Below are positions 23,610 to 34,669 of a DNA stretch of 64,000 nt, piece by piece. Positions within the stretch are counted from its first letter, which is position 1, and each line of letters begins with the position of its first letter. This stretch comes from Isoetes taiwanensis (lineage: Eukaryota; Streptophyta; Lycopodiopsida; Isoetales; Isoetaceae): the NCBI GenBank assembly GCA_021234155.1, contig JAJEKV010000025.1, forward strand, positions 19,149,558 to 19,213,557, given 5' to 3'. The position numbers and the translations under genes were made by a program. The notes beneath the pieces were generated by a model, which worked only from the letters and a program-made list of their open reading frames with translations, did not search any database and was not told the origin of the DNA.

Positions 23610-24200
23610 AGCATGAATGTTTCATCACAAAGCACATGCAATCATTATGATGCATACATAATTACACCAAATATGTATTAGATGTGTAAATATCAAATGC
23701 GTAAAGAACTTTAGTCGTATTGGTCTACAAATGTGTGAAGATACTTTACATGCATTGCAAAAGAAATGGCAACGCATTATGTAGTTACTTTAGCAGGTTT
23801 TTCTACCTTCTGTCTAATGGTTGTTAGTCAATGAGCATAGATGGCCACAACTAATATAGAACAAAAGTTACATCCAAGTGCATTTGCTAAACTAGTGCTC
23901 AAATAGTCAGAGACAATTTTGAAGCTAGCACGAAATAAAAGGACCAACCGTTGTAAGCAATAGTTGTTGTCTAATGGATTTAAGATAAGGTTTCCATAAA
24001 GTAATAGAGCACTTCCTAAATGGAATATGGTATGTAAGTGCAAGAAGTAGAGCATAGTCAGTTTTTGCACTCATAATGGACAGCTTTGCAAGGAATTTAC
24101 ATGTTGAAAAAATCAAAGAACATATGTCTTCACAGTCACTCGATTATCTATTTTTGGACGCTCCATTGCTATCAAGCAAAATTGCATAGGATGTTCATTT
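23610..24200. other. non-coding or intronic stretch
   Basis: No clear gene. A minus-strand open segment at 24,116-23,925 could be another exon of the gene-like repeat immediately upstream on that strand, but no splice sites confirm this. Confidence 0.3.
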
Positions 24201-24202
24201 GG

Positions 24203-25050
24203 TCATTTGGAGATTAATAATTTTTTTTTGTAATAAAAGTTTCCGAGATTACCATGATAGTCCAGTGTCGTGTAGACTTGTTGATGGTCTCTCCAGTAGC
24301 AATGTCTGATGTCAATATTGGTTTGAAGTTTGTCACAATGACACTTCACTTGTCGTTTGAACTTTAGCATGATTTCTTGCAATGTCTCCATATTGTTATG
24401 TTCACGAAGTGCATCAATATTGGTGTCTCCCACAAGGATTTCTCTTATTTCCTTCCTGGACATGTCACAATGGATTGTTCATTACTTATTATTGCCGACA
24501 TTGTGTCGAAGAATGAGTTGGCATTTATAGTCTATTGCATGTATACATTGGTATGATGACATTGCTCTGGAGTAGATATCTTAGAGTGTCGCTTTCCACT
24601 CAGTCAATGCCATCTCTAAATTAGTATTGTGGTGGCGCAGCTGTAGCTTGTCTTGGTTATACAGAATGCGAATCAGCAACATGCATGGTATGGCGCTTAG
24701 GCCGGCTGGTATGTTTCCTTGTAGCTTGTGCATCGAGGCTCTGTTTTCGATGATGTTTAGCTCATTAGAAAGCTTGTTTCGGGAGCTCTTTAATGATATC
24801 AATTTTATTGTAATTCGTTATCAGGTTGGAGGTTGGATTAGGCCTGTCTGATTTTGGTCTCTTCCATAGAAATGAGAAAGACAGATACTGCTTCATCTAT
24901 GGCAGTGGCAAAATGGCATGTGTCTACCGCCACCTTGGTGATAGGTGACCTTCCAGTTGTGCAAAAAGAGGTAAATCACTCAGTGGAAGGTCCTTATTCA
25001 TTACTTATTATTGCCAACACTGTTCCAAGAATGATTTGGCATTTATAGTC
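24203..25050 (-). pseudogene. unrecognised gene-like repeat, copy 1
   Basis: The minus strand has three coding-like blocks with natural amino-acid composition. They are about 24,985-24,860 (with ITKVAVDTCHFATAIDEA), about 24,790-24,581 (with SSRNKLSNELNIIENRASMH) and 24,463-24,240 (MSRKEIREILVGDTN, ending before a GTAATC donor-like site). The middle block is Leu/Asn/Lys-rich and might form a coiled coil. I do not recognise the family. The sequence recurs at 26,555-27,047 and, split by the CACTA element, at 27,050-27,166 plus 37,597-37,995. Exon joints are uncertain, so I treat it as a gene fragment multiplied in the genome. Confidence 0.4.
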
Positions 25051-25059
25051 TATTACATG

Positions 25060-25190
25060 TATATGTAGCATAATAACAGGGGGTTTTCTTTGTGTTTTGT
25101 ACGCTTTTCACTAAGGTTTTCCTATGATTTCGTGATGTATTCAAATGGATGTACTAATGCGCACATCTAGAGTGCACCATTTCTGAGCCA
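25060..25190. repeat. dispersed repeat shared with 60,650-60,785 (inverted)
   Basis: ATAACAGGGGGTTTTCTTTG and 'gatgtactaatgcgcac' here reappear as the reverse complement near 60,650-60,785. Confidence 0.6.
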
Positions 25191-25383
25191 TTGATTTTAG
25201 CCTTTTTTTTTTTCAATGGTCAACAACCAATGGCTCACAACAAAATCCCTTTTTTGTGCGTGTGGTGCATAATGGGCACATGAAGGGCCATTGATTTTAG
25301 CCTTTTTTTCAATGGTCAACAACCAATGGCTCACAACAAAAGCCCTCTTCTTGTGTGTGGTGCATAATGGGCACATGAAGGGC
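25190..25383. repeat. two ~96-bp tandem copies
   Basis: The unit begins CCATTGATTTTAGCC, contains 'caatggtcaacaaccaatgg' and ends 'ggtgcataatgggcacatga'. It is repeated once with a T-tract length change. Confidence 0.8.
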
Positions 25384-26104
25384 TTGAAGGGCGCATAACT
25401 TTTGATCTAGAGCTCTGTTTGAGATGATTTTTATTGCGTTGGAAAGCTCTCTCCGAGATCTTTTTGATAGTGTATGATATGGATATGTTTGGTTAAGTTA
25501 TCTATGCTAAAACAGCCATTTTCCGGCCGGGTTTGGTAGGTTTTTACATCCTACCAGCTGATTAATACAGGATTGCGCTATTGGATATTGTTTTATGGCT
25601 CATTCCGAATGAAGCTTGCAAAAAATTACCATGCATTTTTAGATTTTGAGGCAGTTATTAAGCAAATTCCAAGGCTTCTAAATCCTTGTGCTAACAAGCA
25701 GAAAAGTTTCCCACTTTGGTTTCTCACCACAAGAATCCATGGAGGCCAAAGGCCGCTGTTAAATTCCAGCTGAAAAATGTTTGTGTATGGGTGTTGCAAA
25801 CTTTATGACTTTCAGAATAATGGGATCAATATGCTCTATCTTTATGGTAACTTTTACTTATGTTCTAGTTGTTTTATTGTGATCAAATTCAAAAGCTACA
25901 GGTGATGAAAGCCTCAAATGAATTCTAGTTTTTTTTTGGTTTGAATTCTAAAATTTTTGTCACATCGGGGGGAGGGAGGGGGGTGACGTCCCAAAGGCCC
26001 CGAAGGGGCCAAAAAAAAAAAATTGCAACACAAACCATTAACATCCAACATATAAAAATTAAATCCCCCAACCAACACATAACAACTAATACATAACAAC
26101 CATT
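25384..26104. other. non-coding stretch before the palindrome
   Basis: No supportable gene. A short GC-rich palindrome GGCCCCGAAGGGGCC (25,996-26,010) next to an A tract resembles GGGCCCTTCGGGCCC near 58,099-58,113, which lies on the outer side of the second copy of the same MITE-bearing repeat. It may be an element end. Confidence 0.4.
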
Positions 26105-26554
26105 GACATTAACAACCAACAGATAACTACCATTGACATTAATTAACACAACCATTGGGTCCAACACATTTAAATTAAAATCCCCCTTAAACTCCCTTTG
26201 GTTTGGGTGCATATTCACACGGGGTGACGTGGGGTAGGAGTAGAGCCCTCATAATTATATTTTTTTGCACGCATCAAATCAACACCATATAGTATTCCGC
26301 TTGAAATCTTATAGTATTTTGCGAATCTTGTTATATAGTATAGCAAATTTTGTACTTGCATACCCAACAAGGTGTAGATTAAGGAATAAGGGGTGAATAT
26401 GCCTATCCAACAGCTCTCGTTGCCCGGAGTCACCTCCCGTGTGAATATGCACCCAAACCAAAGGGGGTTTAAGGGGGATTTTAATTTAAATGTGTTGGAC
26501 CCAATGGTTGTGTTAATTAATGTCAATGGTAGTTATGTGTTGGTTGTTAATGTC
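26105..26554. repeat. 450-bp palindromic repeat with a MITE at its centre
   Basis: The outer arms (26,105-26,206 and 26,453-26,554) are near-perfect inverted copies. They frame a MITE at 26,207-26,452 whose ends are inverted GTGCATATTCACACGGG. Arms plus MITE termini give more than 115 bp of nearly continuous complementarity. A related copy at 57,732-58,090 has the MITE and only the right outer arm. The palindrome abuts the gene-like repeat at 26,555. Confidence 0.85.
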
Positions 26555-27047
26555 TGTCGCTTTCCGCTCAATCAATGCCATCTCTGAATTAGTATTGTGG
26601 TGGCGCAGCTGTACCTTGTCTTAGTTATACAGAATGCGAATCAGCAACATATATGGTATGGCACTTAGGCCCACCGCACGCTTTCCTTGTAGCTTGTGCA
26701 TCGAGGCTCTGTTTTTCAATGATGTTTAGCTCATTAGAAAGCTTGTTTCGAGAGCTCTTTAATGATATCAATTTTATTGTAATTTGTCATCAGGTCTGAT
26801 TTTGGTCTCTTTCCATAGAAATGAGAAAGACAAATACTGCTTCATCTATGGCAATGGCAAAATGGCATCTGTCTACCGCCACCTTGGTGATAGCCGACCT
26901 TCCAGTTGTGCAAAAAGAGATAAATCACTCAGTGGAAGGTTCTTTGTTCATTACTTATTATTGCCAACATTGTGTCGAAGAATGAGTTGGCATTTATAGT
27001 CTATTGCATGTATACATTGGTATGATGACATTGCTCTGGAGTAGGTA
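26555..27047 (-). pseudogene. unrecognised gene-like repeat, copy 2
   Basis: Highly similar to copy 1 over both coding-like blocks. The 20-odd bp between the blocks in copy 1 (around 24,824-24,850) are missing here, and substitutions break the frame. It is followed in tandem by copy 3 starting at about 27,050. Confidence 0.5.
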
Positions 27048-27049
27048 TC

Positions 27050-27166
27050 TCGTGAGTGTCGCTTTCCACTTCGACCAATGCCATCTCTAAATTAGTATTG
27101 TGGTGGCGCAAAATTTGTAGCTTGTCTTGGTTATACAGCACGCGAATCGAAGAACATACATGGTAT
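27050..27166 (-). pseudogene. gene-like repeat, copy 3, part cut off by the CACTA element
   Basis: Begins like copies 1 and 2 (GTGTCGCTTTCCACT) and matches them up to ...ACATGGTAT, where CACTA sequence starts. The match resumes at 37,597 with TATGGCGC. The original locus therefore reads ...ATGGTATGGCGC, as in copy 1 at about 24,685-24,696. Confidence 0.65.
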
Positions 27167-27179
27167 CACTACCACCCCA

Positions 27180-28130
27180 ATTCTGGGACCACACCTAAAA
27201 ACAACAGTAACAAAAAGACCACATGTCGTTGTTCCAAAAAATCTACATGTGGTTATGTGGAGGTGTGGTTTATTAAGGAGGCGGTGTAGTTTTTTTATGG
27301 AGCTATAGTTTTTTTTTTTTTTTTTGAAGGTGTGGTCTTTTTTTGAGGTGTCGCTTTTTTAAAAAGAAGTGTTGCTTGTTTTTTGAGGGGTGTTGTTTTT
27401 AAGAAGGTGTTGTTTTTTTTGAGGTGTAGTTTATAACTAGGTGTAGTTTTTAAGTGGTCGCTTTTTATGGAAGTATAGTTTTTGAAGTGTGGTTTATAAG
27501 GAGGTATGGTTTTTAAGTGGTTGTTTTTAAGGGAAGTATAGTTTTACTCAAGTGGTATGATTTTTTTAATCGAGGTGTTGTTTTTTGAGGTGTCGCTTTA
27601 TAAGTGGGTGTAGTTTTAAATAGCCGCTTTTTAAAGAAGTATGGTTTTTGAAGTGTGGTTTATAAGCGGGTGTAGTTTTAAGTGGTCGCTTTTTAAGGAA
27701 GTATGGTTTTCTGGGCGGTATGATTTTTTTAATCGAGGTGTTGTTTTTGAGGTGTCGCTTATAAGTGGGTGTAGTTTTTTAAATAGCTATTTTTTTTAAA
27801 GAAGTATGGTTTTTGAAGTGTGGTTTATAAGCGGGTGTAGTTTTTAAGTGGTCGTTTTTTAATGATGGTTTTCCTCAAGTGGTGTAGTTTATAACTAGAT
27901 GTAGTGTTTAAGAAGCTATTTTAAGGAAATATGATTTTTTTGGTGTGGTTTATACAACTAGGTATAGTTTTTACGTAGCTATTTTTTAAAGTAAGTATGG
28001 TTTTTGAGGTGTGGTTTTAAGTAGGTGTAGTTTTTAAGTGGTCGCTTTTTTACGTATGTGGTTTTTGAAGTGGCGTGGTTTTTTACGCAGCCTATTTCTT
28101 AAGGAAGTATGGTTTTTTGAGGCTATTTCT
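27180..28130. repeat. left subterminal repeat zone of the CACTA element
   Basis: About 950 bp of degenerate G/T-rich units built on GTAGTTTTTAAGTGGTCGC, AAGTATGGTTTTTG and AGGTGTGGTTTATAAG, a few dozen bp each. It starts with A/C-rich units (CCACATGTCG) and switches to the complementary G/T-rich form near 27,245. Such arrays bind the transposase in known CACTA elements. Confidence 0.7.
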
Positions 28131-28228
28131 TAAGCAAAGCCACCACCGAATATTGTTTGTTGCTCAACTTTGGGAATGTATTGTATTGTTTTACATTCGT
28201 AAAAATAACTTCAATGGTTAGATCCAAC

Positions 28229-28550
28229 CACTACAAGAGAATGAGCATTTTTGTCGGAAAAATCGCCGTGGGGCGCCTAGAGAGATTTTTGCCCGACATA
28301 CGGTGTGCCGAGCGTCGCATCGACGACGATTACTATTTTGATGCTTTTCCCGACGATACTACATCGCATATATCGCCACATAAATCGCCGTAAGCCTTCA
28401 TCGGGTTAAGCGTCGAATTTGCGTCGAGACCTTGCATCGAATAATCGTCCGAAAATGCGCCGATATAACGCCGATATATCATCGATTTTTAAGTCCGACT
28501 ATTCGTCAGATATTGCATCGCACTAATCGCCGATGGTGTTTTTCTAGGCG
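28229..28550. mobile_element. mini-CACTA (MITE-like), CpG-rich
   Basis: The left end CACTACAAGAGAATGAGC is the classic plant CACTA terminus. The right end CGCCGATGGTGTTTTTCT (about 28,529-28,546) is the inverse of a related terminus but lacks the last ~8 bp. The interior is packed with ATCG, CGCC and CGTCG motifs, unlike the surrounding AT-rich DNA. The element is about 320 bp long and non-coding. Confidence 0.6.
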
Positions 28551-29239
28551 CCATTACAATTTTAGTTATAACATTTGATTGAATAGTATATTTTAGATGA
28601 AATTTGATGTTTCACAAAGCTCCTCGACCGTCTAATGATGTATTATTTAATTAAACTTGATTTAGTTCCTGAGGGAGGGGGAATTAATTTCCATCCCTAG
28701 CTAGTATTGTCCTTTATTGGCCATCGATGGGGCACCTTCAGAGAATATGTTGGTCGGCAAGATTTGAAGCACCGGTATTGAGTCGGCGATGGGGTCAAAT
28801 TGACCCCATTAAATAGGAACGCCCACCACAATACCATGGCTTCATCAAGTATACAACACGAGCATGTACATACAAAGAGCGTAAAGCGTGCATAACTCAA
28901 ACACAACGTCCACCAAAACAGAGGCCCCATTGATTTCTTCAACGGGCCTCAAATAGAACAAAGTTGACTGACACAAAATAAGAGTTAGCTTTACCGGATT
29001 CAAGCGCCAAACGCTTTTGAATGCCACAATTTCTCTTTCTCTGTAAGCGTGCGATGGGGTTCGGTACTGGTGTTTAAATGGGTTATGGGAAATACTCCAA
29101 TTGTTATACATACTCTAATATGCTAATGGAAGGAAGCGCTAAACTGGGATCAAACTCAAAAGGTCCATGTTTTGATGAAGGCAAGCTCTCATATAGATTC
29201 TGTATTTTCCTTGCAAAGTTAGCATTTTCCTTCTGCTTT
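28551..29239. other. CACTA interior, non-coding
   Basis: No gene recognised. A small palindromic GGGGTCAAATTGACCCC lies at 28,794-28,810. Confidence 0.4.
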
Positions 29240-29875
29240 CTTCTTTCTTCGAAGCCAATCCCGAACACAAAAAAAAAGCATGCAGGTTTGCCAAACTTCC
29301 TTTGGGAAGAAGCAAAGAAAAGATCACCGTGCTAGTGCAAAATGCTTTGCCAACCAAAAGTCCGGAAGGTATGTGCCCGTAATTCTTATGGTCGAAAGTA
29401 TGCCTAACTTTGAAAATTATAAAGCATATGGTCGCCGATATACTCATATTCCCAAGGAAAATAGATTAAAATTAGATGATGGATGCATCATAACCTATTT
29501 GGTAGGATATGATGAGCATTCGAAAGGTTACAGAATGTACAATCCAGAAAGAAGAAACATCATAGTGAGCAGAGATGTGACTTTTGTAGAAGAAGAATTA
29601 TACATGCGAAGGTCTATAAGCAAAGTGGAGATTAAGTACAAAATAGTAGAGCCCTGCAATACAAATGTAAATGATATGGCAGATTTGGATGACAAGGTGG
29701 ATAAGAATGCACAAAGCTTGGAAACAAATCTTAAAGATGCATGCAATGATGAGGAAATTGACAATGTTGAAGACAATAACAATGCTGTGGCTGTGGAGGT
29801 TGTTCTTGTAAGAAAATACAAATGTATACATGAATGTGAGACTACCCAGAAGGAAATAGTTTGGGGGACGTTCAT
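29240..29875 (+). pseudogene. Ty1/copia integrase C-terminal fragment
   Basis: Plus-strand frames include AGLPNFLWEEA (about 29,283-29,316), matching the late integrase region LPxxFWxEA. In the next frame comes YTHIPKENRLKLDD (about 29,436-29,480), then YLVGYDEHSKGYRMYNP and NIIVSRDVTFVEEE. That block is the conserved retroviral-polymerase-like (SH3-like) segment before the copia RT. An acidic stretch rich in Asn, Asp and Glu follows. The NRSPT region between the pieces is deleted. The gypsy element interrupts the frame at 29,876; with it removed, the frame runs on for two codons (Lys-Leu) to a TAG. Confidence 0.8.
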
Positions 29876-30029
29876 GTGACGTTCCTAACCGACATGCCCT
29901 TAACCAACTGGGCAAAACCGTCTAGACGTTTATGAGTAGTCGCTTCTACCCATTTATGCTTGTGTCTCGAACGCCCTACGTGCACATTCAAGGATCGAAT
30001 ATTCGAAATGTCTACCATGGGCCCGCTAT
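29876..30029 (-). repeat. 3' LTR of the gypsy element
   Basis: A 154-bp copy containing GACGTTCCTAACCGACATGC and ATGGGCCCGC. It is about 90% like the other LTR, with several short indels. Very short for a Ty3/gypsy LTR. Confidence 0.75.
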
Positions 30030-30059
30030 CTCCTCCCACTAGAACTATGCTCGCCCCTC

Positions 30060-30350
30060 GAGCATCCAAGGCTATACCATGTCTATGTCATACACGTGTC
30101 CGGGAAGCTCAACAATGAAGTCCATGGAAATACACTCCCACTTGGAAGATGGAATTACTAAAGGTTGTAATTCTCCGTGCTCCCTAAACCTTGATGCTTG
30201 TACCTTCCGGGACAAGATAAACACCTAGCCACGCATTCCTTAACCATCTTCTTCCGTCTGTGCCAAAAGAAATTCCGGCGATCTTCCTCAAAGTTTTATG
30301 TACCCTGGGTGGCCCGCCAACGACTATCATGTGCTTCATATAGCAACCTC
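30060..30350 (-). pseudogene. gypsy integrase remnant
   Basis: The minus strand reads broken pieces of the integrase start, ending with KWECISMDFIVELPGHVYD, which matches the family's KWExISMDFIxGLP entry to the catalytic core. It then jumps to ASIVLVGGDSGPMV next to the LTR. The rest of the core, with its acidic triad, is missing. Confidence 0.6.
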
Positions 30351-30354
30351 AATC

Positions 30355-31675
30355 TCAACTCATGATCATTAGGAATACACATACGGCCATTATAATATAA
30401 AACCCTTTTGACAAATGCATACCTCGAAAATCTTGAGGGTTCTCCAACACAGGTGCAAAATATGGATCATTCCTTAGCTTATTAAGAATATTTGCATCCC
30501 ATTGCCCTTGTAACACACTAATAGAGGTTAAAAATGACCTTCGAGACAAAGCATCAGCAATCACATTTTTTCTTTGCCAGTTGATATTCAATTTCAAAAT
30601 CATACTCTTCTCTTAATTGCATCCACCTCCTTTGCCTATTATTCAAATATGGTTGTTTTGCAAAATACTTCAAATTTTGATGGTCATCTTCAAAAAGAAA
30701 CGACGAATCTAATAAATAATGTCTCCATACCCTTAAGGCATGGATAATGGCCAACATTTCCAAATCATGCACTGGGTAATTTTGTTCAGCAGGAGACAAT
30801 TTACGAGATATATAGGCACAAACTCGGCCATCCTGCAGCAAGACTCCTCCTACAATTTTCCTGAAGCATCAGTGACTACATGGAAGGGTATATTCATGTC
30901 TGGAATCCTTAAAACTGGTGCACTAATCAAAACATCCTTTAACTTTTGAAAACTTTCTTGACAACTATCAGTCCAATGCAAATCATTCTTCTTACCCAAC
31001 AAAGAAGTCAAAGGAGCAGCAATCTTTGCAAATTTAGGAACAAATTTGCGATAATACCCCGCTAATCCCAAAAATGATCTTACCTCTTTCACCGTCTTTG
31101 GTGTGGGCCAATCTCTAACTGCCTCAATCTTAGAAGGATCTGGCTCTAATCCCTTTTCTGAAATTACATGCCCAAGATATACCAATCTAGTTTGTGCAAA
31201 AGAACACTTAGATAGCTTACCATACAACTTTTCTCGTCGCAAAATAGCTAATGTCTGCTTTACATGTTCCACATGCTCCTCTAATGTCCTGGAATATACC
31301 AAAATATCATCAAAGAAAACCAATATAAACTTATCCAGGAAAGATCGGAATATCTCGTTCATTAGGCGCATAAAAGTGGCAGGAGCATTTGTCAACCCAA
31401 AGGGCATTACAACAAACTCAGAATGTCCGTGAGCGTGTCCTAAAGGCAGTCTTGTAAATATCTGTATCCTTGATCCGGATCTGATGATATCCAGATCGTA
31501 GATCAATTTTTGTGAAGTACTTAGCTTGCCCCAACTGATCAAATAACTCATCAACCCTAGGCAATGCATATCTATTCTTCACTGTAATCTGGTTAAGCAT
31601 GCGATAGTCAATACATAATCTTAAAGTCCCATCTTTCTTTTTACAAACAAAACTCAAGACTAAATGGAGAAACAC
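30355..31675 (-). pseudogene. gypsy reverse transcriptase-RNase H region
   Basis: Minus-strand blocks in order: [17 protein letters not shown] and [12 protein letters not shown] (31,620-31,540), [10 protein letters not shown] (about 31,510), [16 protein letters not shown] (about 31,400), then the active site [11 protein letters not shown] (about 31,320). Next come [20 protein letters not shown], the RNase H start FHVVTDASG (about 30,865), QDGRVCAYISRKLSPAEQNY and DLEMLAIIHALRVWRHYL, ending with a linker containing ADALSRR (about 30,550). FxDD replaces the usual YxDD, as is common in this family. Frame changes at ~31,560, 30,850 and 30,590 make it non-functional as read. Confidence 0.85.
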
Positions 31676-31899
31676 TCGGTATAAACCCTTGTTCCAATAA
31701 TTCCGCCAACCTGCTTCTTCAATTCGCCATCTCTAATGCATGAAATCTATATGGTGGCCTTGATGTGGGTTCAGCCCCAGGAACAAGTTCTATCTCATGA
31801 TCTACCATTCTATGTGGAGGCAATTCTGTTAATTCTTTAGGAAACACATCAGAGAACTCATCCAACACTTTCTGGATCTCAGGAGCAATAGGTTGTTCC

Positions 31900-33600
31900 T
31901 CAGAATTCTACGGTACCCAAAAATGCACATCCCATTCTTATGCAACCATTCTTAACTGCTTTTTTAAAACTTTTCCGGGACAAAGGTGTAACCACTAATG
32001 ACGAAGGCAATCCTTCCAGCACATGCTTATCTCCATTAGGACTTTGGCATGTAACTGTTTGCTCTCCGCAATCAATGCAAGCTTTATATGGCCTCAACCA
32101 TGACATTCCTAGAATAGCATCATACTTTCCTAGGCTCAATACTTCAAAACTAGTATGGGACTCAAGATCTCCTACTTGGAATTTAAGATTGTCTACCTTA
32201 GCATAAGAAGTCTTAATTTTACCATCAGCCAACTCCACATATCTAGGGTCCCGACTAATCATATTCAAATCTAGTTTCTTTGCCAGCCTTGGGGAAATAA
32301 AACAATGTGTACTACCACAATCAATAAGAAAGAGAACAGGAACTCCATGAATAATACCTGGAACTCTGATAACCACAGCTTGATTATCTACACGGCCCTG
32401 GTCCACTGCAGCATACATGCACATTCTTTCAACAGGAGGGTCCATGATTCGAGCAGCCCTAACTTCAACTGCAGGGTTAGCTTGTGCTATAATCCTGTTG
32501 TCTCCTCTAGCTTGTCCTCTGCCACCCCTATTATTGTCCCAAAAACCTCCACGACCACCACGGTTACTTTGGCCTCCATTTCCTCCCAGCCTTGGCCCCG
32601 GCCCATAAGTATCACTAGAATTCAACCTGACCACTGGGTTTGTTTGCCCTCCACGCTGAGAAGATGCATGCAGGCGGCATACTATCCATCCACCTTCTCG
32701 GACAATCTCGTCCATAATGACCAACTTCTCTGCACCTAAAGCATCGATTCTCATTAAGACACTTTTCCCTAGTTTCATCATTCAAAGGTGCATACATAGG
32801 CCGAGATCCTCGATTTTGACTACCCTCCTGCATACTAACAGCCTGCGCAGCCATGCCACCCCTACTAGAGAATCTACCTGCCTTTCAGATCCACCACCTG
32901 CCATGTGGAAGGAACTTGTCTCTTCTTAGCATTCTCCAAGGTTGCTTTCTCACTAGGTCGATTCACGATTCTTAGCAATTCTGAATACCTCCTCCAAATC
33001 CTTATAAGACACACCCGGACATTGTGCTCTTAATATCAACCCGCAAACCCTTCACAAATCGAAAGCACAAAGTTTTTTCTTATCCTCAAAAGGACAATGA
33101 TACCGCAACCTTCTAAACTTCTCGTTATATTCGCCACCGCCGCCCCTTTTCGTGTCAAGTCCAAGAACTCATTCATCTTGTCAACTTTGTACCCGTGGAG
33201 GCATAAAATATCCTTCAAAAGCGGTCTTAAACTCTTGCCAAGTTGCTCGCCTGCAAATTATTTATGTCCCAAAAATAATTCTCCCACCATACTCTAGCAA
33301 ATCCACCCAACATTGCTTGAGCCAATACAAAATTTTAATGTAATCTTTAGCATTAATGAGTTTAAAGTAAAACTCAACCCCACGGGCCACGAAGTCCGAT
33401 CATCCCCTCAGAATATTCTCTCCAAGAAATACTTCCCTCTTAGTGTCCTTCAAGACCTTCTCTACCGCCTTTGTCCGCAAATGTCTTTTTTGTTGCGACG
33501 CACTTCGCCGCAACACTTGCTGAATAGCCCGCAAGATATTGGCTACATCGGAGCTCCACCAGCCCGCCCAGCTCCTCCCCGGGGATCGAAATCTCATAAT
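31900..33600 (-). pseudogene. gypsy gag and protease region
   Basis: The N-terminal gag part (33,600-32,930) is scattered over frames (YNEKFRRLRYHCPFEDKKK, FRIAKNRE). The nucleocapsid knuckle CFRCREVGHYGRDC (CX2CX4HX4C) lies at about 32,745-32,705. After Gly/Arg-rich RGG-type repeats comes a retropepsin-like segment FLIDCGSTHCFISPRLAKKL (about 32,325-32,267), with Cys after the catalytic Asp instead of Ser/Thr, then ILGMSWL (about 32,110). The 293-codon frame 32,781-31,900 is the longest intact part. Confidence 0.8.
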
Positions 33601-33631
33601 CCACTAACCGAACTTTGCTCGATACCAACCG

Positions 33632-33789
33632 GTGACGTTCCTAACCGACATGCCCTTAACCAACAAGGGCAAAACCGCCTAGACGTTTATGAGTAGTCGC
33701 TTCTACCCATTTATGCCGGGTGTCTCGAACGCCCTACATTGTGCACATTCAAGGATCGAATACTGAGCGGTCTACCATGGGCCCGCATA
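33632..33789 (-). repeat. 5' LTR of the gypsy element
   Basis: A 158-bp partner of the LTR at 29,876. Differences include several 1-3-bp indels. The primer-binding-like site adjoins it at lower coordinates. Confidence 0.75.
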
Positions 33790-34665
33790 GTTCATCAAAC
33801 TCTAGTGGCAATGGATCGCCAATACAACGTATAAGTTAGAAGGTTGACTCTGTAGCTACCCCCTCTTCAAACCTGTACAGGAGGGTGTCAACTTGCTATG
33901 TAGTCATATAATTTTTACTCAATATAATAGAATTCCTTGTCCATAAAAAAAAAAAAAAAAAAAAAAAAACACTATTCTAAAGTTGTATGAGATTTATTGG
34001 GTGGGATTTTGTTTTTCTTATAATATACTTTTTTTCTTTTGCTATCATGCTTCAAATAAAGGTTCAAGGAAGTAAACTTGCTAGATGCTCAGTTTTTATT
34101 TATATAGTTACCAACAAATCATTTTCATGACATGCATAGACGTGTTGCAAACTAAAAACTACAGAAGATGTTTTGGCAAAGCAAAAAATAAACCCAACAT
34201 GAACAATCCTTGACATACAAATATTTAGCAAAGCATTGTGCATAAGGAGTTGTTAAAAGTCAAACCCATGACACAACACAACCATTGAGTCCTTCTTTGA
34301 AAAGGAGAAGCTTATAAGCCAAATATTTGGATTCTACCAATGATCTTTACCTTCACAAAATGTAGGCATGCGAGAATCTTATATTCTTGTTATGAAATAT
34401 CCTAACGACTTGTATAGATCAAACTTCTAACCAACCTTTACACCTCTACGTATGCAACTCTACACACATTTGCTCCTGGACGCCAACTTGTTCCAGAGCA
34501 CGTGAACATTTTCACGGGTTCTTCTTCCCCATTGCATCCTTTGTGTCTTCTCTCCTCTTCAACTTTCTATTCTTTTCCATTCCCTTTCCCTAAAAAATAC
34601 GATCGAGACACTTCAGATCCTTCTCCACGCTTGCTGTTTCATCACTGGTTTTTAAAGTTGAAATG
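33790..34665. other. CACTA interior: copia-insertion flank and poly(A)
   Basis: Sequence continuing the copia fragment beyond the gypsy insertion runs to an A tract at about 33,944-33,970, which suggests a retroposed 3' end. The remainder is non-coding. Confidence 0.4.
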
Positions 34666-34669
34666 TTGT

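Larger units (their letters stand above)
29876..33789 (-). mobile_element. Ty3/gypsy LTR retrotransposon with short LTRs, degenerate
   Basis: Direct terminal repeats of ~155 bp (29,876-30,029 and 33,632-33,789) enclose minus-strand gag-pol remains. A duplicated GTTCAT flanks the element (29,870-29,875 and 33,790-33,795). Next to the 5' LTR on the minus strand, TGGTATCGAGC (33,628 downward) resembles the initiator-Met primer site TGGTATCAGAGC with one A missing. A purine tract AGTGGGAGGAGATA lies just inside the 3' LTR. Gag, protease, RT and RNase H are present in several frames, and most of the integrase is deleted. It is inserted in the copia fragment. Confidence 0.85.

Noticed and set aside
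25925-26587. Open frames of ~60-100 codons on both strands rich in Asn, Val and Ile
   Set aside because: They lie in the palindrome and MITE and are translations of inverted repeats.
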